From Aliiroseovarius marinus (lineage in GTDB: Bacteria; Pseudomonadota; Alphaproteobacteria; Rhodobacterales; Rhodobacteraceae), in assembly GCF_004360145.1 (NCBI RefSeq), contig NZ_SAIT01000011.1, positions 174,939 through 238,938 on the forward strand: 64,000 nt of DNA, given 5' to 3'. The notes beneath the pieces are model-generated. The model was not told where the DNA came from and made no database searches. It worked only from the letters and a program-made list of their open reading frames with translations. Of the stretch, positions 41,335-50,346 are shown one piece after another. The position numbers and the translations under genes were made by a program. The stretch's first letter is position 1. Each line of letters begins with the position of its first letter.

Positions 41335-42384
41335 TTGGGAATAGCAGACCTGACCGCAGCACCCGAGACCCCAGTAACCCCCGAAGTGCTGCTGGAATTT
41401 CCAGACAACCGCCTGCTGATTGATCTGTGCGGCGAGTTTGATCGCAACCTTACTCACATCGAAAGCCATCTGGGCGTGCAAATCATCCGACGCGGCAATC
41501 AGTTGATTGTCATGGGTGAAATGGACGCACGCGAAAAGGCGGGCGAGGTGCTGAGCGCGCTTTATACGCGGCTGGAAAGCGGCAAAGCGGTCGAGCCTGG
41601 TGACATCGACGCCGAGATCCGCATGGGCGGCTCGCAGGATGGCACTGGCACCCGCGACGGCGACCAGATGGAGATGTTCAAAGGCAGCGCGGTCGAGATC
41701 AAGACCCGCAAGAAGACCATCGAACCGCGCACAGAGGCGCAAAAGGCCTATGTGCAAAGCCTGTTCAACAATGAACTCGCTTTCGGGATTGGCCCGGCGG
41801 GCACCGGTAAGACCTATCTGGCCGTGGCGGTGGGCGTGAACATGTTCTTGGGCGGCCATGTGGATCGCTTGATCCTGTCGCGTCCCGCCGTCGAAGCGGG
41901 CGAGAAACTGGGCTATCTGCCCGGTGACATGAAGGACAAGGTCGATCCGTATATGCAGCCGCTTTATGACGCGCTGAATGATTTCCTGCCCTCGAAGCAG
42001 GTCACCAAGCTGATCGAAGAGAAAAAGATCGAGATCGCGCCGCTGGCCTTTATGCGTGGCCGCACCTTGGCGAATGCCTTTGTCGTGCTGGACGAAGCGC
42101 AGAACGCAACCACCATGCAAATGAAGATGTTCCTGACCCGTCTGGGCGAAGGCTCGCGGATGGTGATCACGGGTGACCGGTCTCAGGTCGATCTGCCGCG
42201 TGGCGTGGACAGCGGTCTGCGTGACGCCGAGGGGCTGCTCAAGGGTATCGACCAGATCAGCTTCAACTATTTCACCTCGAAAGACGTGGTGCGTCACCCG
42301 TTGGTCGCCAAGATCATCGAGGCGTATGACGAGGCCTCGCAAAAGGCGATGGCGCGGGCTGTGAAGCAGACGCGCGACACATAA
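41335..42384 (+). CDS. PhoH-family ATPase
   Basis: A 349-residue PhoH-like protein. An N-terminal KH-like region (residues 20-90) precedes the ATPase, which has Walker A GPAGTGKTYLA near residue 160 and Walker B FVVLDEAQN near residue 245. PhoH proteins work with YbeY in RNA metabolism. The start is placed at a TTG: AGGAGA lies eight bases upstream, whereas the nearest in-frame ATG-like codons have no ribosome site. It is directly followed, with a single base between, by ybeY. Confidence 0.9.
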   Translation: MGIADLTAAPETPVTPEVLLEFPDNRLLIDLCGEFDRNLTHIESHLGVQIIRRGNQLIVMGEMDAREKAGEVLSALYTRLESGKAVEPGDIDAEIRMGGSQDGTGTRDGDQMEMFKGSAVEIKTRKKTIEPRTEAQKAYVQSLFNNELAFGIGPAGTGKTYLAVAVGVNMFLGGHVDRLILSRPAVEAGEKLGYLPGDMKDKVDPYMQPLYDALNDFLPSKQVTKLIEEKKIEIAPLAFMRGRTLANAFVVLDEAQNATTMQMKMFLTRLGEGSRMVITGDRSQVDLPRGVDSGLRDAEGLLKGIDQISFNYFTSKDVVRHPLVAKIIEAYDEASQKAMARAVKQTRDT

Positions 42385-42385
42385 G

Positions 42386-42880
42386 ATGCTTGTAGATGTT
42401 GTTTTTGAAGATCCCCGCTGGGAAGAGGCGGGTCTGTCTGCACTGGCGGACGCCGCGGCGCAGGCTGTGATCGACCATCTTCAACTGACGCCCCCATTTG
42501 GCGATGGCTTCGAAATCAGCCTTCTGGCATGTGACGACGCCCGTATTGCCGACCTGAACCGCGACTTCCGAGACAAGCCGACGCCGACCAATGTGCTGTC
42601 TTGGCCGTCAGACGAACGCGCCGCGGAAGACGCCGGCGGTGATCCACTGCCGCCGGAAGATCCTGAACTGGGCGACATCGCCATTGCCTATGAAACCTGC
42701 CAACACGAGGCGGATGAGCAGGGCAAGGAATTCTCAACCCATGTGAGCCATCTTTTGGTGCATGGGGTGCTCCATCTGTTGGGTTATGATCACATAGACG
42801 ACAAAGATGCGGCACTTATGGAGGGTTTGGAGGTTGAAATCCTTGGCAAGATGAACATTTCCAACCCATATGAAGAGTAA
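42386..42880 (+). CDS. ybeY: Endoribonuclease YbeY (rRNA maturation)
   Basis: A 164-residue zinc endoribonuclease needed for 16S rRNA 3'-end maturation and ribosome quality control. The metal motif H-x3-H-x5-H is in HGVLHLLGYDH near residue 130, and DLNRDFRDKPTPTNVLSWP is the family signature. It lies between phoH and the CorC gene, as in most alphaproteobacteria. Confidence 0.96.
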   Translation: MLVDVVFEDPRWEEAGLSALADAAAQAVIDHLQLTPPFGDGFEISLLACDDARIADLNRDFRDKPTPTNVLSWPSDERAAEDAGGDPLPPEDPELGDIAIAYETCQHEADEQGKEFSTHVSHLLVHGVLHLLGYDHIDDKDAALMEGLEVEILGKMNISNPYEE

Positions 42881-42912
42881 GGCGCATTTCGCGCGAAACT
42901 GGAAAAGGACAA

Positions 42913-43869
42913 ATGGGCGACACCGCAGACGGATCTTCTAAGGCAGCGCAGAGCGCGCTGCAGGATGAAACAAGACATCACAGGCCGGGATTTTTTAGCC
43001 GCATTTTCGGTGCGCGCAGCCCGGATACACAGGATCAGGTCGCGCCCATTGGCGCCGCGCCCGCTGGAAATGGCGCGCTTCCCAACGCTGCTCCGGGTAT
43101 GGTCAACCTTCGACGGATGCGCGTCGAAGACGTCATGATCCCGAAATCCGAGATCGTATCGGCACCGGTGGATATTCTGAAAGATGAACTTGTGGACGTG
43201 TTCCGCGAAAGCGGGTTGTCGCGGTTGCCCGTGTTCGACGGCACGTTGGACAGCCCCATCGGGATGGTTCACTTGAAAGACTTGGCGCTGAACCATGGGT
43301 TCAACGGCAAATCCGGCGCGAAAACCGCGCGCTTTGTCTTACGCAATTTGATCCGTCCGCTGCTGTTCGTCCCGCCCTCGATGCCCATCGGGGTGCTTTT
43401 GCAGAAGATGCAGACTGAACGGATCCACATGGCGCTGGTCATTGATGAGTATGGCGGCGTGGACGGGCTTGTGACCATCGAAGACCTGATCGAACAGGTA
43501 ATTGGCGAGATTGAGGACGAGCATGACCTTGAAGAAGGCAAGCTGTGGATCGAAGAAAAGCCCGGCTGTTATCTGGTCGAGGCCAAGACGCCCTTGGACG
43601 AGTTCGAGGCTGAAACTGGCGTGCGCCTTCAGCACGATGAAGCTGATGATGACGAGATCGAGACGCTTGGCGGGTTGGTCTTCGTGCTGTGCGGGCAGGT
43701 GCCTGCGCGCGGCGAAGTGATCGCCCATCCCGGCGGTGCCGAGATCGAGGTCGTGGACGCTGACCCCCGTCGCATCAAACGCTTGCGCCTGCGCGTGCCG
43801 GGCCCGATGCCTGCGCCGCATCAGGTGGCTGAGGCCAGCGCGGATGACGCGCCCGCGACGAATGCCTGA
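42913..43869 (+). CDS. CorC/HlyC-type CBS-domain protein
   Basis: A 318-residue cytoplasmic protein of the CorC family. An unstructured start (residues 1-60) is followed by two CBS domains (MRVEDVMIPKSEIV near residue 75; RIHMALVIDEYGGVDGLVTIEDLIEQ near residue 172). The C-terminal CorC_HlyC transporter-associated domain starts near residue 225 (EDEHDLEEGKLW). There is no CNNM membrane domain, so it is a CorC and not a CorB type. Involvement in magnesium or cobalt export is known for relatives. It overlaps lnt by eight bases. Confidence 0.92.
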   Translation: MGDTADGSSKAAQSALQDETRHHRPGFFSRIFGARSPDTQDQVAPIGAAPAGNGALPNAAPGMVNLRRMRVEDVMIPKSEIVSAPVDILKDELVDVFRESGLSRLPVFDGTLDSPIGMVHLKDLALNHGFNGKSGAKTARFVLRNLIRPLLFVPPSMPIGVLLQKMQTERIHMALVIDEYGGVDGLVTIEDLIEQVIGEIEDEHDLEEGKLWIEEKPGCYLVEAKTPLDEFEAETGVRLQHDEADDDEIETLGGLVFVLCGQVPARGEVIAHPGGAEIEVVDADPRRIKRLRLRVPGPMPAPHQVAEASADDAPATNA

Positions 43870-45379
43870 CATTGACGCTTACGTGGCACGACTGGCCGCG
43901 CGCCCTCGGGTGCGGGTCATTGTGTTGCTTGCAGCGGGTGCTATTGCGGCGCTGGGGCAGGCGCCGTTTCTGATTTGGGCGGCGACGCTGGCGGGGCTTC
44001 TGGTCGCGTTCCTGTTTTGGCGACACAGCCGGTCGCCGCGTGCCTCGGCTCTGCAAGGTTGGCTGTTCGGGCTGGGCTATTTCACCGTCACGATGAGCTG
44101 GCTGGTTAATCCGTTCTTTGTCGAACCCGAGCGTCACGGCTGGATGGCCCCCTTCGCGCTTTTGGGCATGGCCGGTGGGCTTGCACTGCTCTGGGCGCTG
44201 GGCTGGGGCGTGGCGCGGTGGCTTGTCGGTGGCGGACGCCTTGGGTGGCTCATCTGGCCCGCAGGACTTGCCGCGGCCGAGTTGTTGCGTGGCGCGCTCT
44301 TCACCGGCTTTCCGTGGGGCGGGCCGGGACTGGCGTGGATCGACACGTCTTACGCACAGATGGCAAGCCTAGTAGGCGTCGTCGGTCTGTCATGGCTAAC
44401 AGCCTTGTTGGCTGCAGTAGTTGTCACGGCGTGTGTGCGCCGCAACTGGTCAAGTGTGTTGGGTGCCATTGGCTTGGTGCTGCTTATTGCCTTTGCATCG
44501 GGGCTGTCGATAGCGGTTACGCCCCCAAAGGGCGATATCACACTTCGCCTGATCCAACCCAACGCGCCGCAGCACCAAAAATGGGATCCGGACCATGCCG
44601 AGGGTTTTGTCCGCCGCCAGTTGGAGCTGACCGCCACGCCGCCCGAGGGCGCTCTCCCGAACCTGATCATCTGGCCCGAAACCTCGGTGCCGTATCTGAT
44701 GCGACATGCTCAGCTTCTGTTCCCGCTGATTGCCGAGGCCGCGGATGGCCCGCCAGTCTTGATGGGCATCCAACGGGCCGAGGAGCTGCGCTATTTTAAC
44801 AGCATGGTACAGGTCAACGCGGACGGCATCGCGCAACCAGTCTATGACAAGCATCACCTTGTGCCCTTCGGTGAATACGTCCCGCTTGGCGATGCGATGG
44901 CCCGCATCGGCATCCGCGCTTTTGCGGCGCAATACGGGCAAGGCTACTCGGCGGGGCCGGGCCCGGTCGTGCTGGATCTGGGCGCTTTGGGCAAAGTGCT
45001 GCCCCTGATCTGCTACGAGGCTGTTTTCCCGCGCGATATTCGCAATGCGCCTGAGCGTCCCGACTGGATCCTGCAAATCACGAATGACGCGTGGTTCGGC
45101 GATTTCTCGGGGCCGCAGCAGCACCTTATCCAGGCCCGTTTCCGCGCCATTGAATTCGGCCTGCCGGTGATCCGCGTGGCCAATACCGGGATCAGCGCCG
45201 CGATTGACGCACATGGGCGCGTGATAAAATCTCTGCCACTTGGGCAATCGGGGTATCTGGATGTGATCCGGCCGGATGCCGGCCCCGTAACCCCATATGC
45301 CCGCGTCGGTGATTGGCCGCTTTTCCTGTTGCTGATCGGCGTCGCGGGCTGGGGCGCATGGACGCGCCGTCGCTTTTAA
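43862..45379 (+). CDS. lnt: Apolipoprotein N-acyltransferase
   Basis: A 505-residue inner-membrane enzyme that N-acylates the terminal cysteine of lipoproteins, the last step of their maturation. About six to seven transmembrane helices fill residues 15-200, and a periplasmic carbon-nitrogen hydrolase domain follows with the Glu-Lys-Cys triad: IIWPETSVPYL, YDKHHLVPFGEYVP and PLICYEAVFP. A final helix (PLFLLLIGVAGWGAW) ends the protein. The start at MPDIDAYV overlaps the corC stop, supporting co-translation. It is the last gene before the riboswitch. Confidence 0.95.
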   Translation: MPDIDAYVARLAARPRVRVIVLLAAGAIAALGQAPFLIWAATLAGLLVAFLFWRHSRSPRASALQGWLFGLGYFTVTMSWLVNPFFVEPERHGWMAPFALLGMAGGLALLWALGWGVARWLVGGGRLGWLIWPAGLAAAELLRGALFTGFPWGGPGLAWIDTSYAQMASLVGVVGLSWLTALLAAVVVTACVRRNWSSVLGAIGLVLLIAFASGLSIAVTPPKGDITLRLIQPNAPQHQKWDPDHAEGFVRRQLELTATPPEGALPNLIIWPETSVPYLMRHAQLLFPLIAEAADGPPVLMGIQRAEELRYFNSMVQVNADGIAQPVYDKHHLVPFGEYVPLGDAMARIGIRAFAAQYGQGYSAGPGPVVLDLGALGKVLPLICYEAVFPRDIRNAPERPDWILQITNDAWFGDFSGPQQHLIQARFRAIEFGLPVIRVANTGISAAIDAHGRVIKSLPLGQSGYLDVIRPDAGPVTPYARVGDWPLFLLLIGVAGWGAWTRRRF

Positions 45380-45381
45380 CA

Positions 45382-45410
45382 TTGACCTTTGCAGATAAAG
45401 GCCAGATACC
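45382..45410 (+). promoter_or_regulatory. Promoter of metK
   Basis: TTGACC, a 17-base spacer and GATACC form a sigma70-like promoter a few bases after the lnt stop. The predicted start point, about seven bases on, falls just before the riboswitch stem, so the aptamer would be at the 5' end of the transcript. Confidence 0.6.
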
Positions 45411-45420
45411 GATCCGGACC

Positions 45421-45468
45421 ACCGTCACAACGGCTTCCTGGCGTGGCGGGTAGACCTAAATGGAGCAT
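45421..45468 (+). ncRNA. SAM/SAH-type riboswitch controlling metK translation
   Basis: The element matches the compact Rhodobacterales SAM/SAH riboswitch. A stem CCGTCAC/GTGGCGG (seven pairs, one G-T) encloses the loop AACGGCTTCCTGGC, a short linker follows, and the segment ATGGAGCA then pairs GGAG with CTTCC of the loop as an H-type pseudoknot. The GGAG is also the metK Shine-Dalgarno sequence. Ligand binding is therefore expected to hide the ribosome site and lower synthesis of S-adenosylmethionine synthetase. The loop sequence CACAACGGCTTCCTGGCGTG is the conserved core as I know it. Confidence 0.93.
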
Positions 45469-45473
45469 GTTTC

Positions 45474-46640
45474 ATGTCACGACAGAACTATACATTCACT
45501 TCGGAAAGTGTGTCCGAGGGGCACCCAGACAAGGTGTGCGACCGTATTTCAGATGCGGTGCTTGATGCGTTCCTGACCGAAGAACCGAACGCGCGCGTGG
45601 CATGCGAGACCTTCGCCACCAGCGGCATGGTTGTCATCGGCGGCGAGGTCGGATTGTCCGACGAAGAGCGCCTGAAGGTGATGATGGGCTCGATCGGTCA
45701 GATTGCGCGCGATTGCATCCGTGACATCGGATACGAGCAAGAACAATTCCACTGGAACACCTGCCGCGTCATGAACTTCCTGCACGAACAGTCGGCGCAT
45801 ATCGCCCAAGGTGTGGACCGTGACGGTGCAGGCGACCAGGGGATCATGTTCGGCTATGCGGTCAATGAGACGCCCGAGCTGATGCCCGCCCCGATCCAAT
45901 ATTCGCACGCCATTCTGAAACGTCTGGCAGAGGTCCGCAAAAACGGCACCGAGCCGACGCTTGGCCCGGATGCGAAGTCCCAGCTCTCGCTGCGCTATGA
46001 GGATGGCAAACCGGTCGAGGTGACCTCGATCGTGCTGTCCACCCAGCATCTGGACGAAGACATGACAAGCGACGACGTGCGCGCCGTGGTCGAGCCCTAT
46101 ATTCGCGAAGTCGTTCCGACCGAGTGGATTAACGGCGGCACTGAATGGCACGTCAACCCGACCGGCAAGTTCGTCATCGGTGGCCCGGATGGCGATGCGG
46201 GTCTGACTGGCCGCAAGATCATTGTGGACACCTATGGAGGCGCGGCGCCCCACGGTGGCGGTGCATTCTCGGGCAAGGACCCGACGAAGGTGGACCGCTC
46301 GGCGGCCTATGCTGCGCGCTATCTGGCGAAGAACATCGTGGCCGCTGGCATGGCCGAACGCTGCACCTTGCAGCTGTCCTATGCCATCGGCGTGGCCAAG
46401 CCGCTGTCGATCTATGTCGACACCCACGGCACCGGGGAAGTGGACGAGGCTGGCATTGAACGCGCCGTCGCGCAGGTCATGGACCTGACCCCGCGTGGCA
46501 TTCGCGAGCATCTGGGCCTGAACAAACCGATCTTCCAGCGCACCGCCGCTTACGGCCACTTCGGTCGCGCGCCCGAGGCCGATGGCGGCTTTAGCTGGGA
46601 AAAGGTCGATCTGGTCGAGGCGCTGAAGAAAGCCGTCTGA
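45474..46640 (+). CDS. metK: S-adenosylmethionine synthetase
   Basis: A 388-residue enzyme that makes S-adenosylmethionine from methionine and ATP. The signature regions are [19 protein letters not shown] (residues 14-32), [12 protein letters not shown] near 123, and [16 protein letters not shown] near 263. Its length fits the family. Translation is probably controlled by the SAM/SAH riboswitch directly upstream. It has its own promoter, independent of the lnt operon, and ends at a strong hairpin. Confidence 0.98.
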   Translation: MSRQNYTFTSESVSEGHPDKVCDRISDAVLDAFLTEEPNARVACETFATSGMVVIGGEVGLSDEERLKVMMGSIGQIARDCIRDIGYEQEQFHWNTCRVMNFLHEQSAHIAQGVDRDGAGDQGIMFGYAVNETPELMPAPIQYSHAILKRLAEVRKNGTEPTLGPDAKSQLSLRYEDGKPVEVTSIVLSTQHLDEDMTSDDVRAVVEPYIREVVPTEWINGGTEWHVNPTGKFVIGGPDGDAGLTGRKIIVDTYGGAAPHGGGAFSGKDPTKVDRSAAYAARYLAKNIVAAGMAERCTLQLSYAIGVAKPLSIYVDTHGTGEVDEAGIERAVAQVMDLTPRGIREHLGLNKPIFQRTAAYGHFGRAPEADGGFSWEKVDLVEALKKAV

Positions 46641-46658
46641 TCCCAGACAGATGAACAC

Positions 46659-46695
46659 AAAAAGGCGGGCCGTCACTTGACGCGCCCGCCTTTTG
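46659..46695. terminator. Terminator after metK
   Basis: AAAAAGGCGGGC and GCCCGCCTTTT arms enclose a GTCACTTGACGC loop. The A-run on one side and T-run on the other make it usable on both strands. It lies between metK and trmB. Confidence 0.85.
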
Positions 46696-46713
46696 CACGG
46701 CATAGGCGCGGCC

Positions 46714-47442
46714 ATGACCCAAGATGATGCATCGCAAAACAAACACCGCTCGGGCGCGCCGTGGCGCAATTTCTATGGCCGTCTGAAAGGCAAAGGGCTG
46801 CGCGACAGCCAGAAAACCTATCTGGACGAGGATTTGGCCGCGCTCAGCCCCGGCGCCGTCGGCTGGGACGAAAACCCCGACCGCACCCCCTTGGACCTGA
46901 AGGCGCTGTTCGGCGACAAACCTGTCTGGCTGGAAACCGGCTTTGGCGGCGGCGAGCATATGGTGCATCAGGCCGCAACCTATCCCGAGATCGGTATCAT
47001 CGGCTGCGAACCCTATATCAACGGCGTCGCCATGCTATTGGGTAAAATCCGTGACGCGGGATGCGAGAACGTCGCCGTGCATCCGGGCGATGTGCGCGAT
47101 CTGTTTGACGTGTTGCCGCCAGAGAGCATCGACAAGGCCTTCCTGCTCTACCCCGATCCGTGGCCCAAGAAACGCCACCACCGCCGCCGCTTTGTGACGC
47201 CCGAATATCTGGAACCCTTCCACAAGGTTCTGAAACCCGGCGCCGAATTCCGCGTTGCCACCGACATCCCCGACTATGTCCGCCAAACGTTGGAAGAAGT
47301 TCCGCGCGCGGGCTTTGAATGGCTGGGCGAAAGTGCTGCCGATTGGCGTACCCCGTGGAGCGACTGGATCTCGACCCGCTACGAACAGAAAGCGCTGCGC
47401 GAAGGCCGCACGCCGCACTATCTGACCTTCCGTCGGATCTGA
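46714..47442 (+). CDS. trmB: tRNA (guanine-N7)-methyltransferase
   Basis: A 242-residue SAM-dependent methyltransferase that makes m7G46 in tRNA. The SAM site is LETGFGGGEH (near residue 75), and the family signature FLLYPDPWPKKRHHRRRF lies around residue 150. The protein starts at the ATG of MTQDDAS; an in-frame TTG seven codons earlier has no ribosome site. It follows metK behind a terminator, so it must have its own promoter in the short gap, although none stands out. The gene order metK-trmB is common in this group. Confidence 0.95.
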   Translation: MTQDDASQNKHRSGAPWRNFYGRLKGKGLRDSQKTYLDEDLAALSPGAVGWDENPDRTPLDLKALFGDKPVWLETGFGGGEHMVHQAATYPEIGIIGCEPYINGVAMLLGKIRDAGCENVAVHPGDVRDLFDVLPPESIDKAFLLYPDPWPKKRHHRRRFVTPEYLEPFHKVLKPGAEFRVATDIPDYVRQTLEEVPRAGFEWLGESAADWRTPWSDWISTRYEQKALREGRTPHYLTFRRI

Positions 47443-47449
47443 CATTTCG

Positions 47450-47506
47450 CATTTTCTTGTTGCAATTATCCTGGGGTGAGCCCGTCAGGGCGAGGGGCAA
47501 AGCCCC
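47450..47506. repeat. Dispersed intergenic element, copy 4
   Basis: It starts eight bases after the trmB stop with the core CATTTTCTTGTTGCAATTAT-CCTGGGGTGAGCCC and ends with the GGGGC-AAA-GCCCC hairpin. It is the closest match to the copy near 1.4 kb in its GTGAGCCCGTCAGGGCGAG part. The rest of the gap before aroA holds only the AAAGGAG ribosome site. Confidence 0.7.
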
Positions 47507-47568
47507 TTTCCACTGGCCTCGCCAAAATGTCTGCGCTATCAGGGCTGCAAGACTAAAGGAGAACGCCC

Positions 47569-48921
47569 ATGTCCGGCCACGGCCCCGCCATCCCCATGAC
47601 CGCCCGCAAATCCGGCCCGCTGAAAGGCACGGCCAATGTGCCGGGGGACAAGTCGATCAGCCACCGGTCGCTGATCCTGGGCGCAATGGCTGTGGGCGAG
47701 ACCCACATTACCGGCCTTCTGGAAGGTGAAGACGTGCTGGGCACGGCAGACGCGATGCGGGCCTTCGGTGCGGATGTGGAACGTCTGGGCGATGGCGAAT
47801 GGCGCGTGAATGGCGTCGGCGTTGGTGGCTTTGCGGAACCCGAGGACGTGATCGACTGCGGCAACGCGGGAACCGGTGTGCGTCTGATCATGGGGGCGAT
47901 GGCGACCTCTCCGATCACTGCGACCTTCACCGGCGACGCCTCGCTGCGCTCGCGCCCGATGGGCCGCGTGACGGACCCAATCGCGCTCTTTGGTGCGCAA
48001 AGCTATGGCCGCGAAGGTGGCCGCATCCCGATGACCATCGTCGGCGCGCGTGAACCCGTTGCCGTGACCTACACCACCCCGATGGCCTCGGCGCAGGTGA
48101 AATCGGCCGTGCTGCTGGCGGGCCTGAACGTGCCGGGCAAGACCGTGGTGATCGAAAAAGAAGCCACCCGTGACCATACCGAACGTATGCTGGCTGGCTT
48201 TGGCGCCGAAATTACCGTCGAGGAGACCGACGAAGGCCACAAAATCACCCTGACCGGCCAGCCGGAATTGAAACCGCAAACCATCACCGTCCCGCGCGAT
48301 CCAAGCTCTGCCGCCTTCCCGGTTTGCGCGGCGCTGATCGTGCCAGGGTCCGAGGTGCTGGTGCCGAATATCGGCCTGAACCCAACGCGGGCTGGCCTGT
48401 TTTACACCCTGCAAGAAATGGGCGCCAATCTGACATTCGAGAGCAAACGCACCGAAGGTGGCGAACCCGTTGCTGACCTGCGTGCGAAATACTCGCCCAA
48501 TATGAAGGGCATCGTGGTGCCGCCGGAACGCGCGGCCAGCATGATCGACGAATACCCGATCCTGTCTGTCGTGGCGTCCTTCGCCACCGGCAAGACCGAG
48601 ATGCCCGGCGTGCACGAGCTGCGCGTGAAGGAAAGCGACCGGATTGACGCGATGGCCAAGGGCCTGCGCGCGGCGGGCGTGACCGTGGATGAAGGCGAAG
48701 ATTGGTGGAGCGTTGAAGGCCTTGGCCCCGATGGCGTCCCCGGCGGCTGCACCGTCGCGACCGTTCTGGACCACCGCATCGCGATGAGCTTTGCCTGCTT
48801 GGGCTTTGCGTCGCAGAAACCCGTCAATCTGGACGATGGCGGCCCGATCGCCACCAGCTTCCCAGTGTTCGAGCCTCTGATGTCCGGTCTTGGCGCGCAG
48901 ATCGTGCGCAACAATTCATGA
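47569..48921 (+). CDS. aroA: 3-phosphoshikimate 1-carboxyvinyltransferase (EPSP synthase)
   Basis: A 450-residue enzyme of the shikimate pathway that joins phosphoenolpyruvate and shikimate-3-phosphate. Signatures are [10 protein letters not shown] (residues 25-34), [11 protein letters not shown] near 101, LRSRPMGRV and the late [10 protein letters not shown]. Residue context NAGTG with a following V resembles type II-like EPSP synthases of alphaproteobacteria (class II enzymes can tolerate glyphosate; not tested here). AAAGGAG precedes the ATG. Its stop overlaps cmk by four bases. Confidence 0.97.
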   Translation: MSGHGPAIPMTARKSGPLKGTANVPGDKSISHRSLILGAMAVGETHITGLLEGEDVLGTADAMRAFGADVERLGDGEWRVNGVGVGGFAEPEDVIDCGNAGTGVRLIMGAMATSPITATFTGDASLRSRPMGRVTDPIALFGAQSYGREGGRIPMTIVGAREPVAVTYTTPMASAQVKSAVLLAGLNVPGKTVVIEKEATRDHTERMLAGFGAEITVEETDEGHKITLTGQPELKPQTITVPRDPSSAAFPVCAALIVPGSEVLVPNIGLNPTRAGLFYTLQEMGANLTFESKRTEGGEPVADLRAKYSPNMKGIVVPPERAASMIDEYPILSVVASFATGKTEMPGVHELRVKESDRIDAMAKGLRAAGVTVDEGEDWWSVEGLGPDGVPGGCTVATVLDHRIAMSFACLGFASQKPVNLDDGGPIATSFPVFEPLMSGLGAQIVRNNS

Positions 48922-49523
48922 GCAGCTTTACGGTTGCCATCGACGGCCCTGCTGCGGCAGGGAAGGGCACGATTTCCAAGGCCGTGGCTGCACATTTTGG
49001 CTTTGCGCATTTGGATACCGGGCTTTTGTATCGCGCGGTCGGGGCGAAGACGCTGACCGGCGCCGACCCGGTCGAGGCTGCGCAATCGCTGACCCCTGCC
49101 GACATGCAAGGTGATCTGCGCACGCCCGAGGTGGCGCAGGCTGCGTCGAAGGTGGCCGTGATTGCCGAGGTGCGCGCGGCGCTTGTCGACTTCCAGCGCA
49201 ATTTCGCAACCCGTGACGGCGGCGCGGTACTGGATGGGCGCGACATTGGTACTGTGATTTGCCCGGATGCGGATGTGAAACTGTTCGTCACCGCCAGCGC
49301 CGAAGTCCGCGCCGAGCGTCGTTTCTTGGAGCTGTCCGCCAAGGATCACGACGTGACCCGCGACCAAGTGCTGTCCGACGTCATCGCGCGCGACAAACGT
49401 GACAGCGAACGGGAAGAGGCGCCTTTGAAGCCCGCCGAGGACGCGGTGATCATCGACACGTCTGATCTGTCGATCGAGGACGCCGTGGCGCAGGCCGTCG
49501 CGCAGATCGACGCCAAACGCTGA
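48918..49523 (+). CDS. cmk: Cytidylate kinase
   Basis: A 201-residue P-loop kinase that phosphorylates CMP and dCMP. The P-loop is [13 protein letters not shown] (residues 7-19), [14 protein letters not shown] follows, and [16 protein letters not shown] and [13 protein letters not shown] are family signatures. It is shorter than the 225-residue E. coli enzyme, as usual in this group. It is coupled to aroA by a four-base overlap; aroA-cmk-rpsA is a conserved order, here interrupted by a small secreted protein gene. Confidence 0.96.
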   Translation: MSSFTVAIDGPAAAGKGTISKAVAAHFGFAHLDTGLLYRAVGAKTLTGADPVEAAQSLTPADMQGDLRTPEVAQAASKVAVIAEVRAALVDFQRNFATRDGGAVLDGRDIGTVICPDADVKLFVTASAEVRAERRFLELSAKDHDVTRDQVLSDVIARDKRDSEREEAPLKPAEDAVIIDTSDLSIEDAVAQAVAQIDAKR

Positions 49524-49597
49524 CATCCCCCTCACCACACTGTGCATCGTATGTGACGCGGGCGCGGGCTATGCTGGGCATAGACGGAGGTGCCTCG

Positions 49598-50134
49598 ATG
49601 CGCAGTGCGAAAACCCTGATCCTTGCCGCGATACTGGCGATTGCCAGCCATTTGCCCACGCTTGCACAAGAGCAAAGCGAGTCGCCCATGACCTACGAGC
49701 GGATCGGGCGGATATTGGCGGCGATTGATCCGGAGCTTCAGCCTCAGGGCAATGGGTTCCAGTTGGTCATCGCGGGCGTGCCGATGATCGTGGTCACCGA
49801 CCCAGCCGCAGACCGCATGCGCGCGATGGTGCGGATTGGTCCCGCTGGCGCGATGGACGAGGCGCTGATGCAGCGGATGTTGCAGGCCAATTTCGATGCG
49901 GTGCTGGACGCGCGCTATGCCGTGGCGGGCGGGCAGATCTGGTCGGTCTTCATCCACCCGCTGTCTCCGCTTGAAACGCGGCAGTTCGTGTCGGGCCTGA
50001 CCCAGACCGTAGTGGCGGCCCAAAGTTTCGGCACGGCGTTCACAGGCGGTGGCGTGCAGTTTGGCGGCGGTGACAGCAGCGCGCTACAGCAAGAGCTGAT
50101 CGAGCAGCTTCAGAAGAAAGGCATCCCGCTGTAA
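49598..50134 (+). CDS. Secreted protein of CesT/YbjN-like character
   Basis: A 178-residue protein with a signal peptide (MRSAKTLILAAILAIASHLPTLAQ). GGAGG lies upstream of the ATG, which favours this start over two earlier ones. The mature part (YERIGRILAAIDPELQPQGNG, GVPMIVVTDPAADRMRAMV, LQANFDAVLDARYAVAGGQIW) reads like the alpha/beta fold of type III secretion chaperones and YbjN proteins. A secreted version of that fold is unusual. A glycine-rich linker (FTGGGVQFGGG) precedes a final helix. No function can be given; it is between cmk and rpsA. Confidence 0.65.
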   Translation: MRSAKTLILAAILAIASHLPTLAQEQSESPMTYERIGRILAAIDPELQPQGNGFQLVIAGVPMIVVTDPAADRMRAMVRIGPAGAMDEALMQRMLQANFDAVLDARYAVAGGQIWSVFIHPLSPLETRQFVSGLTQTVVAAQSFGTAFTGGGVQFGGGDSSALQQELIEQLQKKGIPL

Positions 50135-50225
50135 CACGCGGAATGCCCTTGATTTACAGGCAGAATCCCCGTAAATCCCGCCCTGTCGACAAGGTGCAAT
50201 TGCCGCGACACAGGGAAAATCGAGC

Positions 50226-50254
50226 AGGGCCGAGGCTTCGGCCCTCTTTGTTTT
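50226..50254 (+). terminator. Terminator before rpsA
   Basis: AGGGCCGA and TCGGCCCT pair over a GGCT loop and are followed by CTTTGTTTT. It separates the aroA-cmk-secreted protein transcript from rpsA, so rpsA needs its own promoter in the 90 bases that follow; TTGACC at about 50267 is a possible -35 box but no clear -10 box was found. Confidence 0.8.
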
Positions 50255-50346
50255 GCGTCTAACCTGTTGACCAAATTGGGAAATCCAAGACCGGCGGAGA
50301 CAACCGCTCGGCCCGTGAAAATGACTGTAAAGGAATGAAACGCCAC

